Assembly (NCBI GenBank): GCA_015680905.1
Contig: CM027377.1
Span: 27,366,501-27,430,500, forward strand
Length of the DNA: 64,000 bases
Source: Coptis chinensis
Lineage: Eukaryota > Streptophyta > Magnoliopsida > Ranunculales > Ranunculaceae
Reading direction: 5' to 3'
Under the pieces are notes generated by a model. It saw only the letters and a program-made list of their open reading frames with translations. It made no database searches and was not told where the DNA came from. This document shows positions 22,085-35,910 of this stretch, piece after piece. The position numbers and the translations under genes are program-made. Position 1 is the stretch's first letter; every line of letters begins with the position of its first letter.

Positions 22085-25000
22085 TGGTATCAGCCTAATT
22101 TCGATCCAAACCCTAACTGCTCTCAGCTTCCGCCTCCTTTCAATTCTCAATGACCGATGCCTCAAACACCAATAATAACTCTCCTCTAGGTTCCAATGAT
22201 CCTTTCTTTGTACACCACTAAGATAGTTTCACGGCTATTCTCGTCTCTCCTCTGTTATTCGGTGACAATTATCCGACTTGGTTACGGTCTATCTCTAGAG
22301 CCCTTCGAGCAAAGAATAAGTTTGGTTTTGTCGATGGCGATGTGATGACCTTGTTGCTTCATGGATTCTCAATTCTGTTACTCCAGATATCTGTGGAAGC
22401 ATCCTCTATGCCGACTCTGCATCCGAAATCTGGAAAGATCTAGGTGACCATTTTTCCCAAACTAACGCACCCAGGGTCTTTCAACTGAAGGATTCCTTCA
22501 CTCTTCTCAAACAAGACAATCGTCCAGTATCTGTTTACTTCACTTTATTTAAATCTTTATGGGATGAATTAAGTTATTTGTCTACTATGTCCACTTGTAC
22601 TTGTGGTCATGCATCTATTTTTGCCAAAGAGGTTGAAGACGGTCGTTCTATGAAATTCATGCAAGGCCTAAATGCTCGTTTTCAATCCATTCGCAGTCAA
22701 ATTCTCTTAATGGATCCTTTTTCTCATATGTCCAAGATTTATTCTTTAATCCAACAGGAAGAGAAGCAACAAGATATTCATGCACTCTCTCTTCCTTTTG
22801 CTCCAAATGCTTCTGCAAAAGACCAACTGGATTTCTTCTTCGAAATCAGGCCCGTCTAAACCTCCGCAGCACAACACTGGTTTGCAACAGCCATGAGCGC
22901 GCGCCCTCAAATACAGGGCAACTAGAGCGCGCACGCACTCGTCCATTCTTCAATCATTGTAACCGCATTGGACCTCATATTGGTACATGTTACAAACTGC
23001 ACGGTTATCCCCCCAAGCCTGCTCAAGCCAATTCGGTTGCTACAAACTCCAATTCTCCTGTTTTCTCCACAGAACAATACAACCAACTTCTCAGTTTGCT
23101 TGATTCAGGTAGCACCACTTTATAAGCAAACCTGGCAGGTATTTCTCTCTAGTATTTTTCTAAATCCATATGGATCATTTACTCAGGTGCTACCAATCAT
23201 ATATGTTCATCATTACATCTGTTTTCTCATTATCATACTTGTTTAACACATTCTACTCTTAAACTTTCGAATGGTACAGACCATTTAATTACTCATGTTG
23301 GTAGTGTTATTCTCTCTCCTCTATTGCGTCTTGACAACATTCTGTTTGTTCCCACTTTTCATTTTAACTTGCTTTCCATTAGTGAACTAGTCAAGTCTCA
23401 CCCTATCTCGGTCACGTTCACTAATAATTCTTGCCTTTTTTAGGACTAGTTATCAAAGAAGAAGATTGGATTGGGACGGCTTAATGGGGGACTCTACCAT
23501 CTCCAACTAACTTCCATTTGCTCATCCCACAACTCCACCACCAATAATTTATGGCATTATCGCTTAGGACATCTCTCTTCCATGCCTTTGTAGATTAGCT
23601 AAGCAGTTTCCTTTCATTTCTAGTTCCAATAATGCTACTTGCAATATATGTTCACAAGCTAAGCAAACACGTTTATTCTTTTCTCATAGTTCAATAAAAA
23701 CTATTAGACCTTTCCAAATAATTTATTGTGGGGTCCTTTTCATTTACCATCATATTCCAATGCTCGTTTTTTCTTAACTATTGTCGATGATTTTAGTCGT
23801 GCTACATGGATTTATCTTATGACTGTCAAATCCAAAACTGCCATGCATTTACAATCTTTTTTTGTCATGGTTCATACTCAATTTCATTCTACAATACATT
23901 CGCTCATATCTGGCCATAGCAACATTGATGACCATTTTCATGAAATCTAAGTCCTTCGATCCGACAATGGATCCGAATTTATATCCTATAACATGCAACA
24001 TTTTTTTTTCAAACATGGGGTTATCCACCATCGTAGTTGCGTTGCTACTCCCCAACAAAACGTTGTTGTTGAAAGAAAACATTGTCACTTACTCAACGTT
24101 GCACGAGCATTACATTTTCAAGCTCATCTCCCATTATTCTTCTGGGGTGAATGCATTCTCACCACAGGCTATCTCATTAACAAAATTCCTAGCACCTTGT
24201 TAAATAGCAAATCACCTCATGAGCTTTTGTTTACAACACCTCCCATTCTTGCCCATCTTCATGTTTTTGGTTGTTTATGGTTTGCTCACAACACTTCCAT
24301 TAAAAATAAATTTGATCAACCGCAGGAAACCTGGCATCTTCACTGGTTATCCTTATGCTCAGAAAAGCTATTGCATTTATGATTTATCTTCTAACTAAGA
24401 AAATTTATACTTCTCATGACGTGATTTTCCATGAGAATGTATTCCCCGATCAACATTTATCTTCCCCATCATCACATCTGCCAGTTTATCCCTTACCCAT
24501 CCCAGACAATGAAACTTTCGACATTTAATCCTCTCCTGTAACTCCAGTAGACGGAGCGCACACACACTCTGATCAAGCAAAAATCGAACGCACCACGCAC
24601 CCTCCCTCTTGTAACTCCAGTAGTCAGAGCGTGCGCGCCCTCTGATCCAATACAAACTGAGCGCGCATGCACCCTCCCTCCTGACAATCTTCCATATGTT
24701 ACTTCGTCACCTGCAATTTTGGAACTCCCTCAGCCACCACAACTCAACCCTCCTACCTCACCTCAATCTACTAGAGTGCGAAACCCCCTACCACTTCTCA
24801 TCAAAGATTATCACTGCCCTACTCTCACCAAGGCACCTACAGTCCCTCGTTCGGCTAACCTCATCCAATTAGACTATAAGGTAACACAGTCTTCCACTCC
24901 ATATCCTATGGCTTTCTATGTTTCTGACACTAATTTTTCTACTTGTCATAAAGTTTTTTTGTGTAAAGTGTCATTTTCAGTTTTCCTACATCTTTTTATC

Positions 25001-26507
25001 AAGTTGTCAAAATTCCAGAATGGAGAGCTGCTGTGGCTACTAAAATTGCAGCTTTGGAATAGAATAACACATGGACTCTCATCATAAGCCTATTGGTTGT
25101 AAATGGGTTTTCAAGATTAAATATCATTCAGATGGTTCTATTGAACGTTACAAAGCTCATCTTGTTGCCAAGGGTTACAATCAGATTGAAGGCCAACACT
25201 ATCATGACACTTTTGCACCCGTTGCTAAATTAGTTACTATTCAATTACTTCTCTCCATTGCTGCTATCAGACATTGGACCTTCATCAGCTGGATGTCCAC
25301 AATGCCTTTCTCCAAGGCGATTTGGATGAAACTGTCTATATGACCTTACCTCCTGGCTTTGCCAAACAGGGGGAGCACAGGATCTGTTGCCTCAATAAGT
25401 CCTTATATGGACTCAAGCAGGCTTCTCGGCAATGGTTTGCCAAACTATCTACCACTCTTATCACTGCCGGCTTCACTCAGTCTAAGTCTGATTATTCTCT
25501 ATTCACTAATATTTGTGGTTATAATTTTACATTTTTCCTTGTTTATGTGGACGACATTCTGATCACAGGCAACAATCCATCTCTCATTCAGAACTTGAAG
25601 CAATTTTTAGAGGAAAAATTCTATATCAAGGACTTGGGACGTCTTAAATATTTATTGGGTATTGAGGTGGCACATTCTAAAGAAGGATTATTTCTTACAC
25701 AGCGCAAATGTCTTTTGGACATTCTATCTGCTTGTGGTACCACTGGTGGTCGTATTTCTGAGTTCCCTATAGAACAAAACATCAACCTCCATATCGATGA
25801 TGGCACGTTACTTCAGGATCCTACTGTCTATCGTCGCTTGATTGGGCGTCTCTTATATCTCACATTTACACATCCAGATATCACTTATTCTGTTAATTAT
25901 CTCAGTCGTTTCATGCAGTCCCCACGGACTCCACATCTAGATGTTGCTCATCGTATACTCCACTACCTTAAAGGTTCGATCAACAAAAAGATTCTCTTAT
26001 CTGCTAATAGTTCTTTACACATATCTGGCTTCTGTGACTCTGATTGGGCTGGTTGCCCTATCACTCGTCATTCTACTAGTGGTTATTGCACTTTTCTTAG
26101 TTCTAGCCCTATATCCTAGAAAACAAAGAAACAAAGCATTGTATCCCGTTCTTTTGTTGAAGCCGAATATCGTTCCATGGCTACCCTTGCGTATGAACTT
26201 CAATGGTTGAAGTATCTTCTACATGACTTAGACATCTCTCACCCTTCTCCAATGAACATGTTCTGCGACAATCAGGCCGCCCTCCATCTTTATCAAAATC
26301 CAATTTTTCATGAACGAACGAAGCACATCGAATTGGATTGTCATTTCTTATGCGACAAGATACATGCCAAGTTATTATCTCCTATGTTCGTTCCATCCTC
26401 AGATCAAGTGGCTGACGCCTTTACTAAACCCCTCGGCAAGAACACCTTTCTGAGATTAATTCGCAAGTTGGGAGTTCTTGACATTCACTCTCCAACTTGA
26501 GGGGGAG

Positions 26508-26769
26508 TATTAGAAGTAAGAGCACGCATGCGCTCTGACATCGTATAACTCGAGCGTTCCCACGCCCAAGTTCCAGTAAGTAGACTCATACCGTCTGTTT
26601 CTAAAATTATACAGATCTTTGTTATTTGTTTCTATTTTCCTGTTCACGTATATAGTAAGGATTGATATCAATCTTAGGAACTTGTAATCTCTATATAAAC
26701 CATTGTATGAAACCTAGAAATCAATCAAGTAAATATTCTCTCAAATCAATCTCTCTCTCTAATTTATCA
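26508..26769 (+). repeat. 3' LTR of Copia element
   Basis: Same length as the 5' LTR; differences cluster in the first 100 bases, which are CpG-rich. Confidence 0.9.
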
Positions 26770-26875
26770 AGACCTGTAATCGACGACTTCTCGACTTCTC
26801 GCAGTTTATTTTGTTTATTTGGTTGCCCACACAAATATACTATGTATGTGGCATAAAAAGATGAGAGACCAATCT

Positions 26876-26877
<2 letters not shown>

Positions 26878-26954
<77 letters not shown>

Positions 26955-26986
26955 TATCTCTCTCTCTCTCTAGATATATATATATA

Positions 26987-27064
<78 letters not shown>
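26878..27064. repeat. Compound TA / TC / TA / GA microsatellite
   Basis: About 68 bp of pure (TA)n, a short T-run, (TC)n, about 45 bp more (TA)n, then a long (GA)n. The TC and GA runs are complementary, with TA tracts around them, so the segment can fold into a long hairpin. Open frames over it (poly-Ile/Tyr, poly-Arg/Glu) are artefacts. Confidence 0.95.
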
Positions 27065-27067
<3 letters not shown>

Positions 27068-27164
27068 AAACAAAAATCACAATGCAAAATAACTTGACTT
27101 GGATTTAATCTGCATGCTGCAATATTGGTTATATCTTTATACATTTCTACACGAACGGTGTAAT

Positions 27165-27745
27165 GGCAATTACTCATAAAACACAAGAGATTATGTTCAC
27201 TTGCAACCCACGAATCTATTATGTATGTGACACTAAGAGATGAGAGGTCAATCTTGACTACACCACAAAATTATTCAATTTAAAATAAATTAATAATAAA
27301 GGAAAATTGAAACAAAAATTGTCACAATGCAAAAATTAATACAGTAAGACCTCTTTCAAGAAGAAGAAAAAAATAATTAAGGGAGGGCACCTGAAAAATG
27401 GTTTGGGAGAGTGACGGAATTTTTTTTGGAGGGTATTAGAAAAATGAGGTTGTGTGAGTTTTTTGAGAGTGAGACTTGTGAAAAGCAATTGATCCATTAT
27501 GTTTTTTTGTTTTCTTATTCCCATTAGTACAATCCCAGCGTGGAAAGCTTGTTGTGGTGGGGTTGGTTGGTATGATGTGGTGAGATCTCTACCGTCGTTT
27601 CTTTGTCTTTCCCCTAGACAAATCCTAGCCGTCAAGTATTCTACAGTAAGATACCTCTTTCATTTGTTATAGTAGATAGATTAATTGGTGTGTATGCACG
27701 GGTCTACTTTCTAATGTGTGTATATATATATAGTGGTCACTATTC
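27165..27745. other. No gene seen
   Basis: Spacer. 27215-27260 resembles 26830-26880 (TATTATGTATGTGACACTAA and similar), suggesting a small duplication around the microsatellite. Confidence 0.4.
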
Positions 27746-28270
27746 ATGAATTTTTATTTTGTGTGGTAAAAGAATAACAACACAATTTAAATTGTCGTAT
27801 TTGTAAACTAGATGAGAAATCATTGAACATTGTTTTTTGGAGTGTAGTTTGACCCAAGGGTTGTGGAAGTCTGAGATTGTTGGCAAATTGAGGAATCATG
27901 GAGACATTGACTTAATATTTAGTTTTTTCTATTTACTATAAATTGCTCGTGTCTTAGACATAGGTGGATTTACAAAATTGTCAACTAAATACCATACCAT
28001 TAAGATCTTACAGTCGTTCGTCTCATTGACGTTCAAGGTATGCCATTAACCAATTTCTCAGAAGTTATACATGCCAAGAAAATTATGCTTTTTTTTAGAC
28101 ATTTTGACGTTATGCTTGATCAAATGCAGTAACGGTAGACGTTTTGAAGTTGTGCTCGGTCATGTGCAATTTTTGTGCTATATTAGATCAATAAACCAAT
28201 TTCTGTGAATTTTTTTAGCAATTCAAAAGTCATTCAATGCCAAACCCCAATAGAGCAAAAAAAAAATTCT
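27746..28270. repeat. Long direct repeat, copy B (partner 417-965)
   Basis: Aligns with 417-965 from TTTTATTTTGTGTGGTAA to CCAAACCCCAATAGAGC. The Helitron terminus in this copy is decayed (ATAG in place of CTAG on the minus strand). The LINE interrupts it at about 28270. Confidence 0.85.
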
Positions 28271-31200
28271 TTTTTTTTTCACTTAAATACTTGACATATA
28301 TATATTATAATAATATAGGAATACACTTAGAGTCCAAAAACATTTTGGAAAAGTACCCATATCGGATGAGCTAAACGCCCATTTTGCAAGATCATGGGCC
28401 GCCTCTTCATTAAAACATCTTCTTAACTAACTGAAACATGAATAATTAAATTTACTAGAAACTCTAATAATGGCTTTAGCTATGTTGTGTAATGACCAAG
28501 CCAAACTGGACTCCTGGGCCTTCAAGTTGTAGATGACATTGATGTTATCGCCTTCAAACACAAAATTTTGCCCCCTAGATGTTTTTCCAGCTGCACTGCT
28601 ACCTCAGTTGCTAAAAGTTTACTCTCTTCAGCTGACTTTGCCTAAAATCTCCTTACTGCAGCAGCTACTAGAGATCCCTCCTCATTCCATGCCATGGCAA
28701 CAACAGCACCTGACAGAGTCCTCTTATTGAAAGTTGCATCAAACCTGACATTTACATAATCAACTGAGTGAGCTGGTTGACACCTACTAACAGCCAAATT
28801 AGTATTATTACCACTTGTAGAAGGTATATCTTGTATGTTAGTGTGATTATTGCTACTTTTATTGACAGAATTAGAACTAGGGTTAAGAGTATCCCTTTCA
28901 AAGGATTTGAGTCTTCTATCCCATTTGATTTTAGTGCCTGTCAAGATTGCCTCTCTGTCCACAGCCCCTTTGAACTTTTCTAAGTTTCTGTTGTCCCACA
29001 TAGCTTGTAACAAGGTGCAAGCATACACCCCCAGGTTTGCTATATCAGTGTCTTTGTTTTCACACCATTCCATGATTTCATCCACCCATCTCCTTAAACT
29101 TCATCCATGATAAACCTTTGTTCTTAACCCTAGTGGTGAAGCAAACCACAGAGCTTTAGCCCAGTCACACTCAAAGAAAATATGTACTTTATGGGTTTCT
29201 TCCTTTCTAAAATAGAATCCACACATGGTATCTGTATTCCTTATCCTCTTATATATTTTCTCTCTAGTAGGCAAAATGTTCATATACATCTTCCACATTA
29301 ACACTTATTCTCTAGCTGCTACCTTTGCACTCCAAATTCTTCTAATAGTTTTAGGTTGAAAAGTTGAGTCACAAACTTCCCAATCCTTAGCTTTTAGCAT
29401 GTTGTGGGCATATTTGATAGAGAATTTACCCTTATAGTCAGGCCACCAAGTTAACTCATCATCCCCTCCTTCTTGGGGTGATATGTGTCCCTTTGATAAG
29501 TCCAACAACTACAAGGTCAAAAACTTCATCTATTAACCAGTCATTCCACCCAGTTCCATCTGTCGTCATAAGATGTTTGACTTTCCAATATTTTTGAGCC
29601 CCCACAGGTGGGTGCAAGTCCTATAGTAGGATAGTTTTATCATGAAACATCAGCCAAGGATCAAATAAGGCTGAAGTATGAGCTCAATCTCATATCGTCC
29701 ATATAGACCCTTGTTCACAAGATCAAAACTCTTATTTATCCCTCTCCAAAAATAAGATACATTGGAAGGTAGATTTTGTTCTTTTCCATCCCATACCTCT
29801 CCTACCATAAGCAGCATTGAAAGTTTGGTACCATATAGAGCTTTTGTCTTTTAAGGCTCTCTAACTTTGCTTAGCCAAGAGAGCCTTATTCATATATGAG
29901 AACTTTCTAAAACCTAGTCCCCCTAGCAAAGTTTATCCCCCTAGAGACTTAGGCTTACAATAGTGTGGATACTTTTTGATTCCTCATGTCCATGCCACCA
30001 AAACTCTCTACACACTTTATCCATATTATCACATACAGATGTAGGGAGGGAGTAGGAAGTCATGGCATAGAGAGGAGTTGTTTGGGCAACAGCTTGTATG
30101 AGAACAGTTCTTCCAACTTGAGGTAAGAGCTTAGCTCTCCAACCTTTTATCTTTTTATGTACATTATCCACAAGGTAACTAAAATCAGCTTTTTTACTAT
30201 CAGTAAGTAAAATAGGCACACCAAGATATTTATCCTTATTTGTAAACTCTCTCATCTTCCAGAACCTTCTCAAAAAAAATTATGTTTAACATGTACATTT
30301 TTACTGAAGAAAATACTTGATTTGTCAAAGTTTATCTTTTGGCCAGAGGCCTTACAATACTCATGTAAAATATTTTTAAGAGTATCAGCTTCATTAAGAG
30401 AAGCTTTAGTAAAAAGAATTAAATCATCAGCATACAATAAATGAGCAATAGGTGGAGCATATCTTCTAATCTTAATACCATGTATCTTATCTTTATTTTC
30501 ACCTTTATTTATCATCCTAGATAAAGCCTCAGAGATAAGAATAAACAAATAAGGAGATAATGGATGTCCTTGTCTCAGTCCTCTATGGGGAAAGAATTGA
30601 TCCAAAGGAGATCCATTTAGTAGCACTTTGAAAGAGACAGAAGATAAACATTGATTTATAAGAGATCTCTATTTTTCACTAAAACCCAATTTTTTTAAAA
30701 TATTATTAAGAAAAGACCATTCTACTCTATCATATATAAGTTTTGTCCATATCAATTTTAACGCTACCCACCCATCTTTTTTCTTATACATATTTTTCAT
30801 ATTATGAAACAATTCACTTGCTAATCCTATATTATCCCCTATGTTCCTTTCTTTTACAAAAGCTCCTTGAAAAGGTGAAACAATTTTATGGATGTGACAC
30901 TTAAGCCTATTAGCTAGTAGTTTTGAAATAATTTTATAAACAAAATTACATAGACAACTGATAGGTCAAAATTTTGAAATATGCTCAAGAGAGGAAATTT
31001 TAGGTATCAAAGTTATGAACATTTCATTAAACTTTGGATTTAGAACACCATTGCTAAAAAAGTCTTGAACACATTTAACAATAGCAGGTCCAACCACTTC
31101 CCAACAAGTTTGAAAGAAAAACCCTTGGAAGCCATCAGGTCCTGGGGCTTTTAAAGCACCCATCTTCTTAACCACCAACCAAATATCCTCCCCAGAGGGT

Positions 31201-32500
31201 ATCTTATTAAGCATATGATTCTCAAGATCGGTAATGCAAGGAATAAACAGGGAATTTATATAGGCATTGTCCATAGGCCTATTAGAATTAAAAAGCTCTT
31301 GGAAAAAAGAGTTAATGTTCTTACCCACTTTGTCCCTGCCATCTACCCAAGTACCATAATCATCTTTGAGTTTATCAATGATATTTTTTCTCCTTCTGTA
31401 AATAGTAGAAGTATGGAAGAACTTGGTATTCCAGCCTTGTTCTTTCAGCCAGAGAGCACCTGACTTTTGGCGCCAAAGATCTTCTTTCTTATCCAACCAA
31501 TCATTGAGTTGGCTTTTAAGGTTTCTTATCTCCTCACATCTGGTGTCAGTTAGAGATTTTTTTCATAAGCCATTCAAGCTTGTTTTGAATCCTTCTTACG
31601 TTGGAAAACATATTCCCAAAAACTTTTTTATTCCATTTGTTAAGCTTAATCCAAGTTTTAGTTAGCTTGGATAAAAAATTACAATCAGGGTTAGTGTGGT
31701 TATTAGCTTTCCATGCTTCTTCAATAGTAGGAATGCAAGTATTATCTTTGAGCCGTATGTTAAAAAATCCAAAAGGTTTATACACCTTACTTATATTACC
31801 TTTCAAAATGATATTCAAAGTCAAATTATCAGAAGTTGCACAAACAATAGACTTAACAGAAGCATGTGGGAACATCTTAAGCCAGTCAAAAGTGGCAAGC
31901 ACTCTATCCAACCTCTCAAGATCATGATCTTTGAATCTACGATTATTTGACAAAGTAAACTTTGGACCTTTATTACCCATGTCAAGAAGGCCTAAGTCTT
32001 TTATAAAAGCATTAAAGTCAATCATGCATTTACTAAAAAAAGAGTTACCCCCTACTTTTTCATGTAATGATGTAATATCATTAAAATCTCCCATGAGGAC
32101 CCAAGGCCCAGGGATCATGGGAGCCAAATCCCTTAACTCATTCCATACCCGAAGTTTGTTGCTAGAGATTGGCTCCCCATAACAAGAGTAAAAAACCAGG
32201 AATTTAAATTTAGATAATTTAAAATTTTACCTGTCACATGATTTTGCGTTGCTCCCAGGATATTGAATTGAACTCCATCCTTCCAAAAAATGGCCAAGCC
32301 ACCACTAGACCCCATAGTAGGCAAACATAACCTACCCTTATAGTTAATCTCATCATCTACTTTGTCTATCCTCTTCTACTTTGCTTTAGTTTCTAATAAA
32401 AAGATAATATCCGGTTGATGTTGCCAGATTAGGTCCTTAAGATTATGAACCACTGTGGAGGTTCCTATTCCACGACAATTCTATGTTATCATTGAGATAG
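28270..32500 (-). mobile_element. L1-type LINE, ORF2 degenerate, with RNase H
   Basis: The minus strand reads, 5' to 3': endonuclease start (NCRGIGTSTVVHNLKDLIW, about 32490); endonuclease core with MGDFND and a changed SDH motif (SDNLTL); reverse transcriptase with APGPDGFQG (about 31140), RGLRQGHPLSPYLF and the catalytic YADD (about 30440); zf-RVT (29100-29508); and a C-terminal RNase H-like domain (about 28750, VNVRFDATFN) that continues toward 28500. A T-run at 28270-28281 on the plus strand is the poly(A) tail. Several frames and stops interrupt ORF2, for example between 30966 and 30626 and at 29940-29510, so it is dead. No ORF1 was recognised upstream, so the copy is either 5'-truncated or has a diverged ORF1. 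No target duplication was identified. Confidence 0.9.
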
Positions 32501-33590
32501 GAGCATACAAAAGACAACCACTGGATTCTAGAAGTGCATTCACATGCTCAAAATAAACACAACTAACATGTGAGAAAAGAGATAGTAGCAGCTCGTATGG
32601 ATCAGTATCAAACAGTAGCAATCAGTATGCAAAACTTTACAGAATTATCATAAGATGACCTACTTAAAGTGTTATGTGTCAGAGTGTCAAGAAAAATAAA
32701 TAAACCAACAGCAGCAGAGCCTAGATTATACAGGCATCACAGGAAAAAAAATTAAGAGTTTAAAGGAAATATCTTATCCGCCAGAGAAAGAAATCAAAAG
32801 AGAAAAGTTCCAAAGCTATTAAGTGGAGAAACCTCAAGGTAGTAACAATCCGTATGCAGAACTAAATAAATCAAAGTAAGAGCGAGCTAAACATGTTGCG
32901 GAATGTGAAAAAGCAAAAGGAGTATGCAATATAGTGGCAACAGTATATAGCTAGTTCGACAAATCTAAGTTGACTAACTAACCAACTAGATATGAAAGAT
33001 TAAAAAACAAGGTTTAGATCTTATCTGGAGCGCCCAAATACTGGAAAAGGTATAATCTTTAACCTCTTTAAACTATAAGTTAATTCTATATGAGACTGGA
33101 TCGAGTAAAAAACCGAGCGAGGGCAGGCTCAAGATCACCACATAAATGGATTGCAAATAAAGTCAGCTGATATGTAAACCAATTCGACCTGTGAGCCTAA
33201 ATCGACAAAACCCAGCAAAATTCAAGCGCGACTATTACAGCCCAACAGATCCAGAGATGAAAGGTTGAGTTCTAGAAAGTCCAAGAGAACTCCCAGATGA
33301 CTGGTTAAGGTGGGTCTGCAACCTCTGGCAGCAAAACGATGAGCGGTTGGGTGGTACATATCTGCTTGCTCAAGATAACGTGCAATCCATATATAATGCG
33401 CCAAAAAAGAGATGAAACTCCATTGCTATTCAGATTAGCTATGCTTGACCAGCCGTTGGATTAGTTTTCCACACAAAATTTTCACCTAACAGCTGAGCAT
33501 AAAATACTCTCAACTAACTTTATGAGTAACGAAATAGTGGTATGGGTAATGAATAAGAGGTGAAGTTTGGAGAAAGTAAAGGATGAACGA
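32501..33590. other. Possible LINE 5' region; no gene recognised
   Basis: Repetitive-looking, with CAGTAGCAATC-type words recurring at about 32610, 32620 and 32840. It could be LINE leader or the ORF1 remnant. No domain can be read on either strand. Confidence 0.3.
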
Positions 33591-35529
33591 TAATTTTTTT
33601 TTTTTTTGACACTACATATTAGTTGATTATGTGTTTAATAAATATAAATTAAATGTATTTTCATCCTTTCACAGGTTTCAGCAGTTAACAACAAAATTCT
33701 ATCAAAACCGTCATTTTAGCATGAAAACGCTGTACGGAATAGTGCTTGAACTTGAAGTATTCTCTCTCAACCCATTTGAAGCTCAAAAATGCTAGAATAA
33801 AGCTCGTTGACTCAACAGCGATCATTTCCAGGTCAAACTAGGACAACTATGGTGAAAAGTTGAAAAACTTCAAACGCCCATATCTTGTGATTTTGGACTC
33901 CGAATTCAGCAAGTGAACTATCAAAACGATCATTGCGGCGAGCTCTACGCAAAGACTTGAGATTATAAAAGTCAACCTAGGCCCACATGGACTCACCACT
34001 GGTCAAAGCATGTAATCCTATCACTTATTGGTTTCTCTATTATTTGAGCACTAATTAAGAGAGGCAAAACCAAAATGAAGCACTAAGAGCACTAAGTACA
34101 CTAAGTGGAGCTCTAAGGGATCAACAAGTGGAGCACTTATGATTTGCACTCATTCCATTATATTAAGTTAGATTTAAATTTAATAGTTTTGTATGTAAGA
34201 AATATACGATGTTTTAGTTTTAGAAAAACCTTGTAAGTTGTTAATGGAGTCTTCTCCATAGTTAATAAAAATACTTCTTCTTCTTCTTCATCTTCCTTCT
34301 TCTTTAGTTTTTTATTTCCTAGGATCATGAGCTAAACCCTCTCTTGTGGAGGGTTAATGATGCTCATGTGAGGAACATGTTCCAGTTCTAGAGGTATGGG
34401 TTTTTTGCTTAGGTAGAACAAGTTTTAATTTATATCATGTCACAAAATGACCATGTACGACCAAGTTTAGAGTCTGGAACGCAAGATAGAGTAGCACGCG
34501 ACCCAGGTGACATTGGGGCTAGTCGTGTGCGCTACTCCCTAGTAGTAACAAGTCTTGAATTTTGGACGACTGGTGTAGAGTAAGGCTATGCGTTGAATGG
34601 ATATTTCGAAATGAAATATCACTTTAATTCCTCATGCTAATAGGGTTTTTCTCATAGATGAGTTCATCGTGTTAAGGATCGAAACTCAAATCTGTTTTCG
34701 GGTTTGTCTATGAACCCAAGAAGGATTAGAGATGCAGTAATGAAGTCTTTAGAAATAGTAGTTGGTTTTCACATGAGTGGATTTAACTCTCCATAATTCT
34801 CTTTCTCTCTCATCAATCTCTTTAAATTAGATCTTATATGTTATTATATCTAGCATATTAATCTTGTATCATAGTTTAACTAGCATATTGATTAAGCTTT
34901 GGTAGTTTAGTACAATAAAAACTCCAAACAAAATCCTTCTCTCATTTAAGTTCTCTCTTGATTAGTCTAGCAAAGGTGTGAACAAGTATTCTAGTGTTTA
35001 GGCATATGACGATTCCCTACTAAATTTCAATATGAATTGAGAGTAAGGAACTTGACTTGAGTGTGAGTTAGAGTAACATCAAATTTGCATTTATCATCAT
35101 GCTCGGTTCTCAAAATTGCCATGTACTTCACAAAACTCTCACACAGTCACACTCTCTCTAGTGAATGCCGTTAATTACCACAAAAACTAACACTCGCCAA
35201 CTATTGGTGCTTATCTCCATTTATCCTTCTTCAAATAATATAAATTAATTAATTGGCGTTAAACTATTAATTAAGTAGATGATCGATCTAAGCAATGATC
35301 TTATGTTTAGTTTTTCACGTTCATTCAGATGGAGTTAATGAACTAGCACAAGTAAACTATGTTACTAGGTGTCTATGTATATAAAATCATTAATTAACTA
35401 ATCTACATCATCTCCTTATTACCAACTCTAATTCCTAAGAAAACTGGTATTGTTTTGGTTCGGGTATCAAGTAACTGGATTCACTAGCGAGACTATTGTA
35501 GAAAAATATGGGTCCGAGTGAACTATAAA
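33591..35529. other. Non-coding, old repeat-like sequence
   Basis: No gene was found. A (CTT)n run near 34273-34315 and A/T-rich blocks resemble decayed LTR or leader sequence of plant retroelements, but no paired ends, primer site or protein motif supports this. Confidence 0.25.
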
Positions 35530-35793
35530 TTCTACGTCCGCCCCAGGGGTATTTTTGTAATTTTACAATTTCTTTTGTTTGTTTTTTTTTTATTTTTGTC
35601 TTTTTGAGGGGTAAAATTGTAATTGTACAATTTCAAATTTTGTTTTTTGTCAAACACATCGAAGTGGTGGGTTCTAGTGTTGGAAAAAAGATTTGCAGAT
35701 AGGGATAAAGTAGTAAATCCACTTCTATTGTAATTTTTTTTTTTTTTAAAAAAAAGAAAAATAGTGGTGGGGCTCAACCACATTGAGATTGTT

Positions 35794-35824
35794 CCACGTG
35801 CCTAAGCACGTGGCATGAGGCTAG
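35794..35824 (+). mobile_element. Helitron 3' terminus (Helitron 4)
   Basis: A perfect 8-bp stem CCACGTGC / GCACGTGG with loop CTAA (35794-35813) is followed seven bases later by CTAG and host T. This is the Helitron 3' end structure. The matching 5' end is not certain; a candidate TCTACGTCCGCCCC lies at 35531, but a T, not the usual A, precedes it. If that is right, the element is about 294 bp and non-coding. Confidence 0.65.
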
Positions 35825-35825
35825 T

Positions 35826-35909
35826 TATAATAATACAAATGCGAGAAGACTATATAGACATATGTCAAAATCATTGGCTAATCAATATCTATTTGAATCA
35901 CAATCCCAT
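35826..35909. repeat. 80-bp flank repeat, copy 1
   Basis: Lies between the Helitron 4 end and the Helitron 3 start; repeated at 36533-36613 after Helitron 3 with about six substitutions. Confidence 0.85.
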
Positions 35910-35910
35910 A

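Larger units (their letters stand above)
21823..26769 (+). mobile_element. Ty1/Copia LTR retrotransposon, broken
   Basis: Fossil Copia element of 4.9 kb with 262-bp LTRs at both ends. A tRNA-Met-type primer-binding site (TGGTATCAGCC) directly follows the 5' LTR, and a GAGGGGGAG polypurine tract precedes the 3' LTR. The order gag, integrase, reverse transcriptase, RNase H fits Copia. The coding region is clearly broken, with roughly ten or more interruptions. The LTRs differ at about 19 of 262 positions by eye, mostly transitions, which suggests an age of a few million years under usual plant rates. No exact target duplication could be assigned. Confidence 0.9.

Noticed and set aside
26815-27186. 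Open frames on both strands with poly-Ile/Tyr and poly-Arg/Glu
   Set aside because: They are translations of the TA and GA microsatellite.
33591-35500. Possible LTR retroelement remnant
   Set aside because: No paired ends, primer site or protein motif found, so not called.
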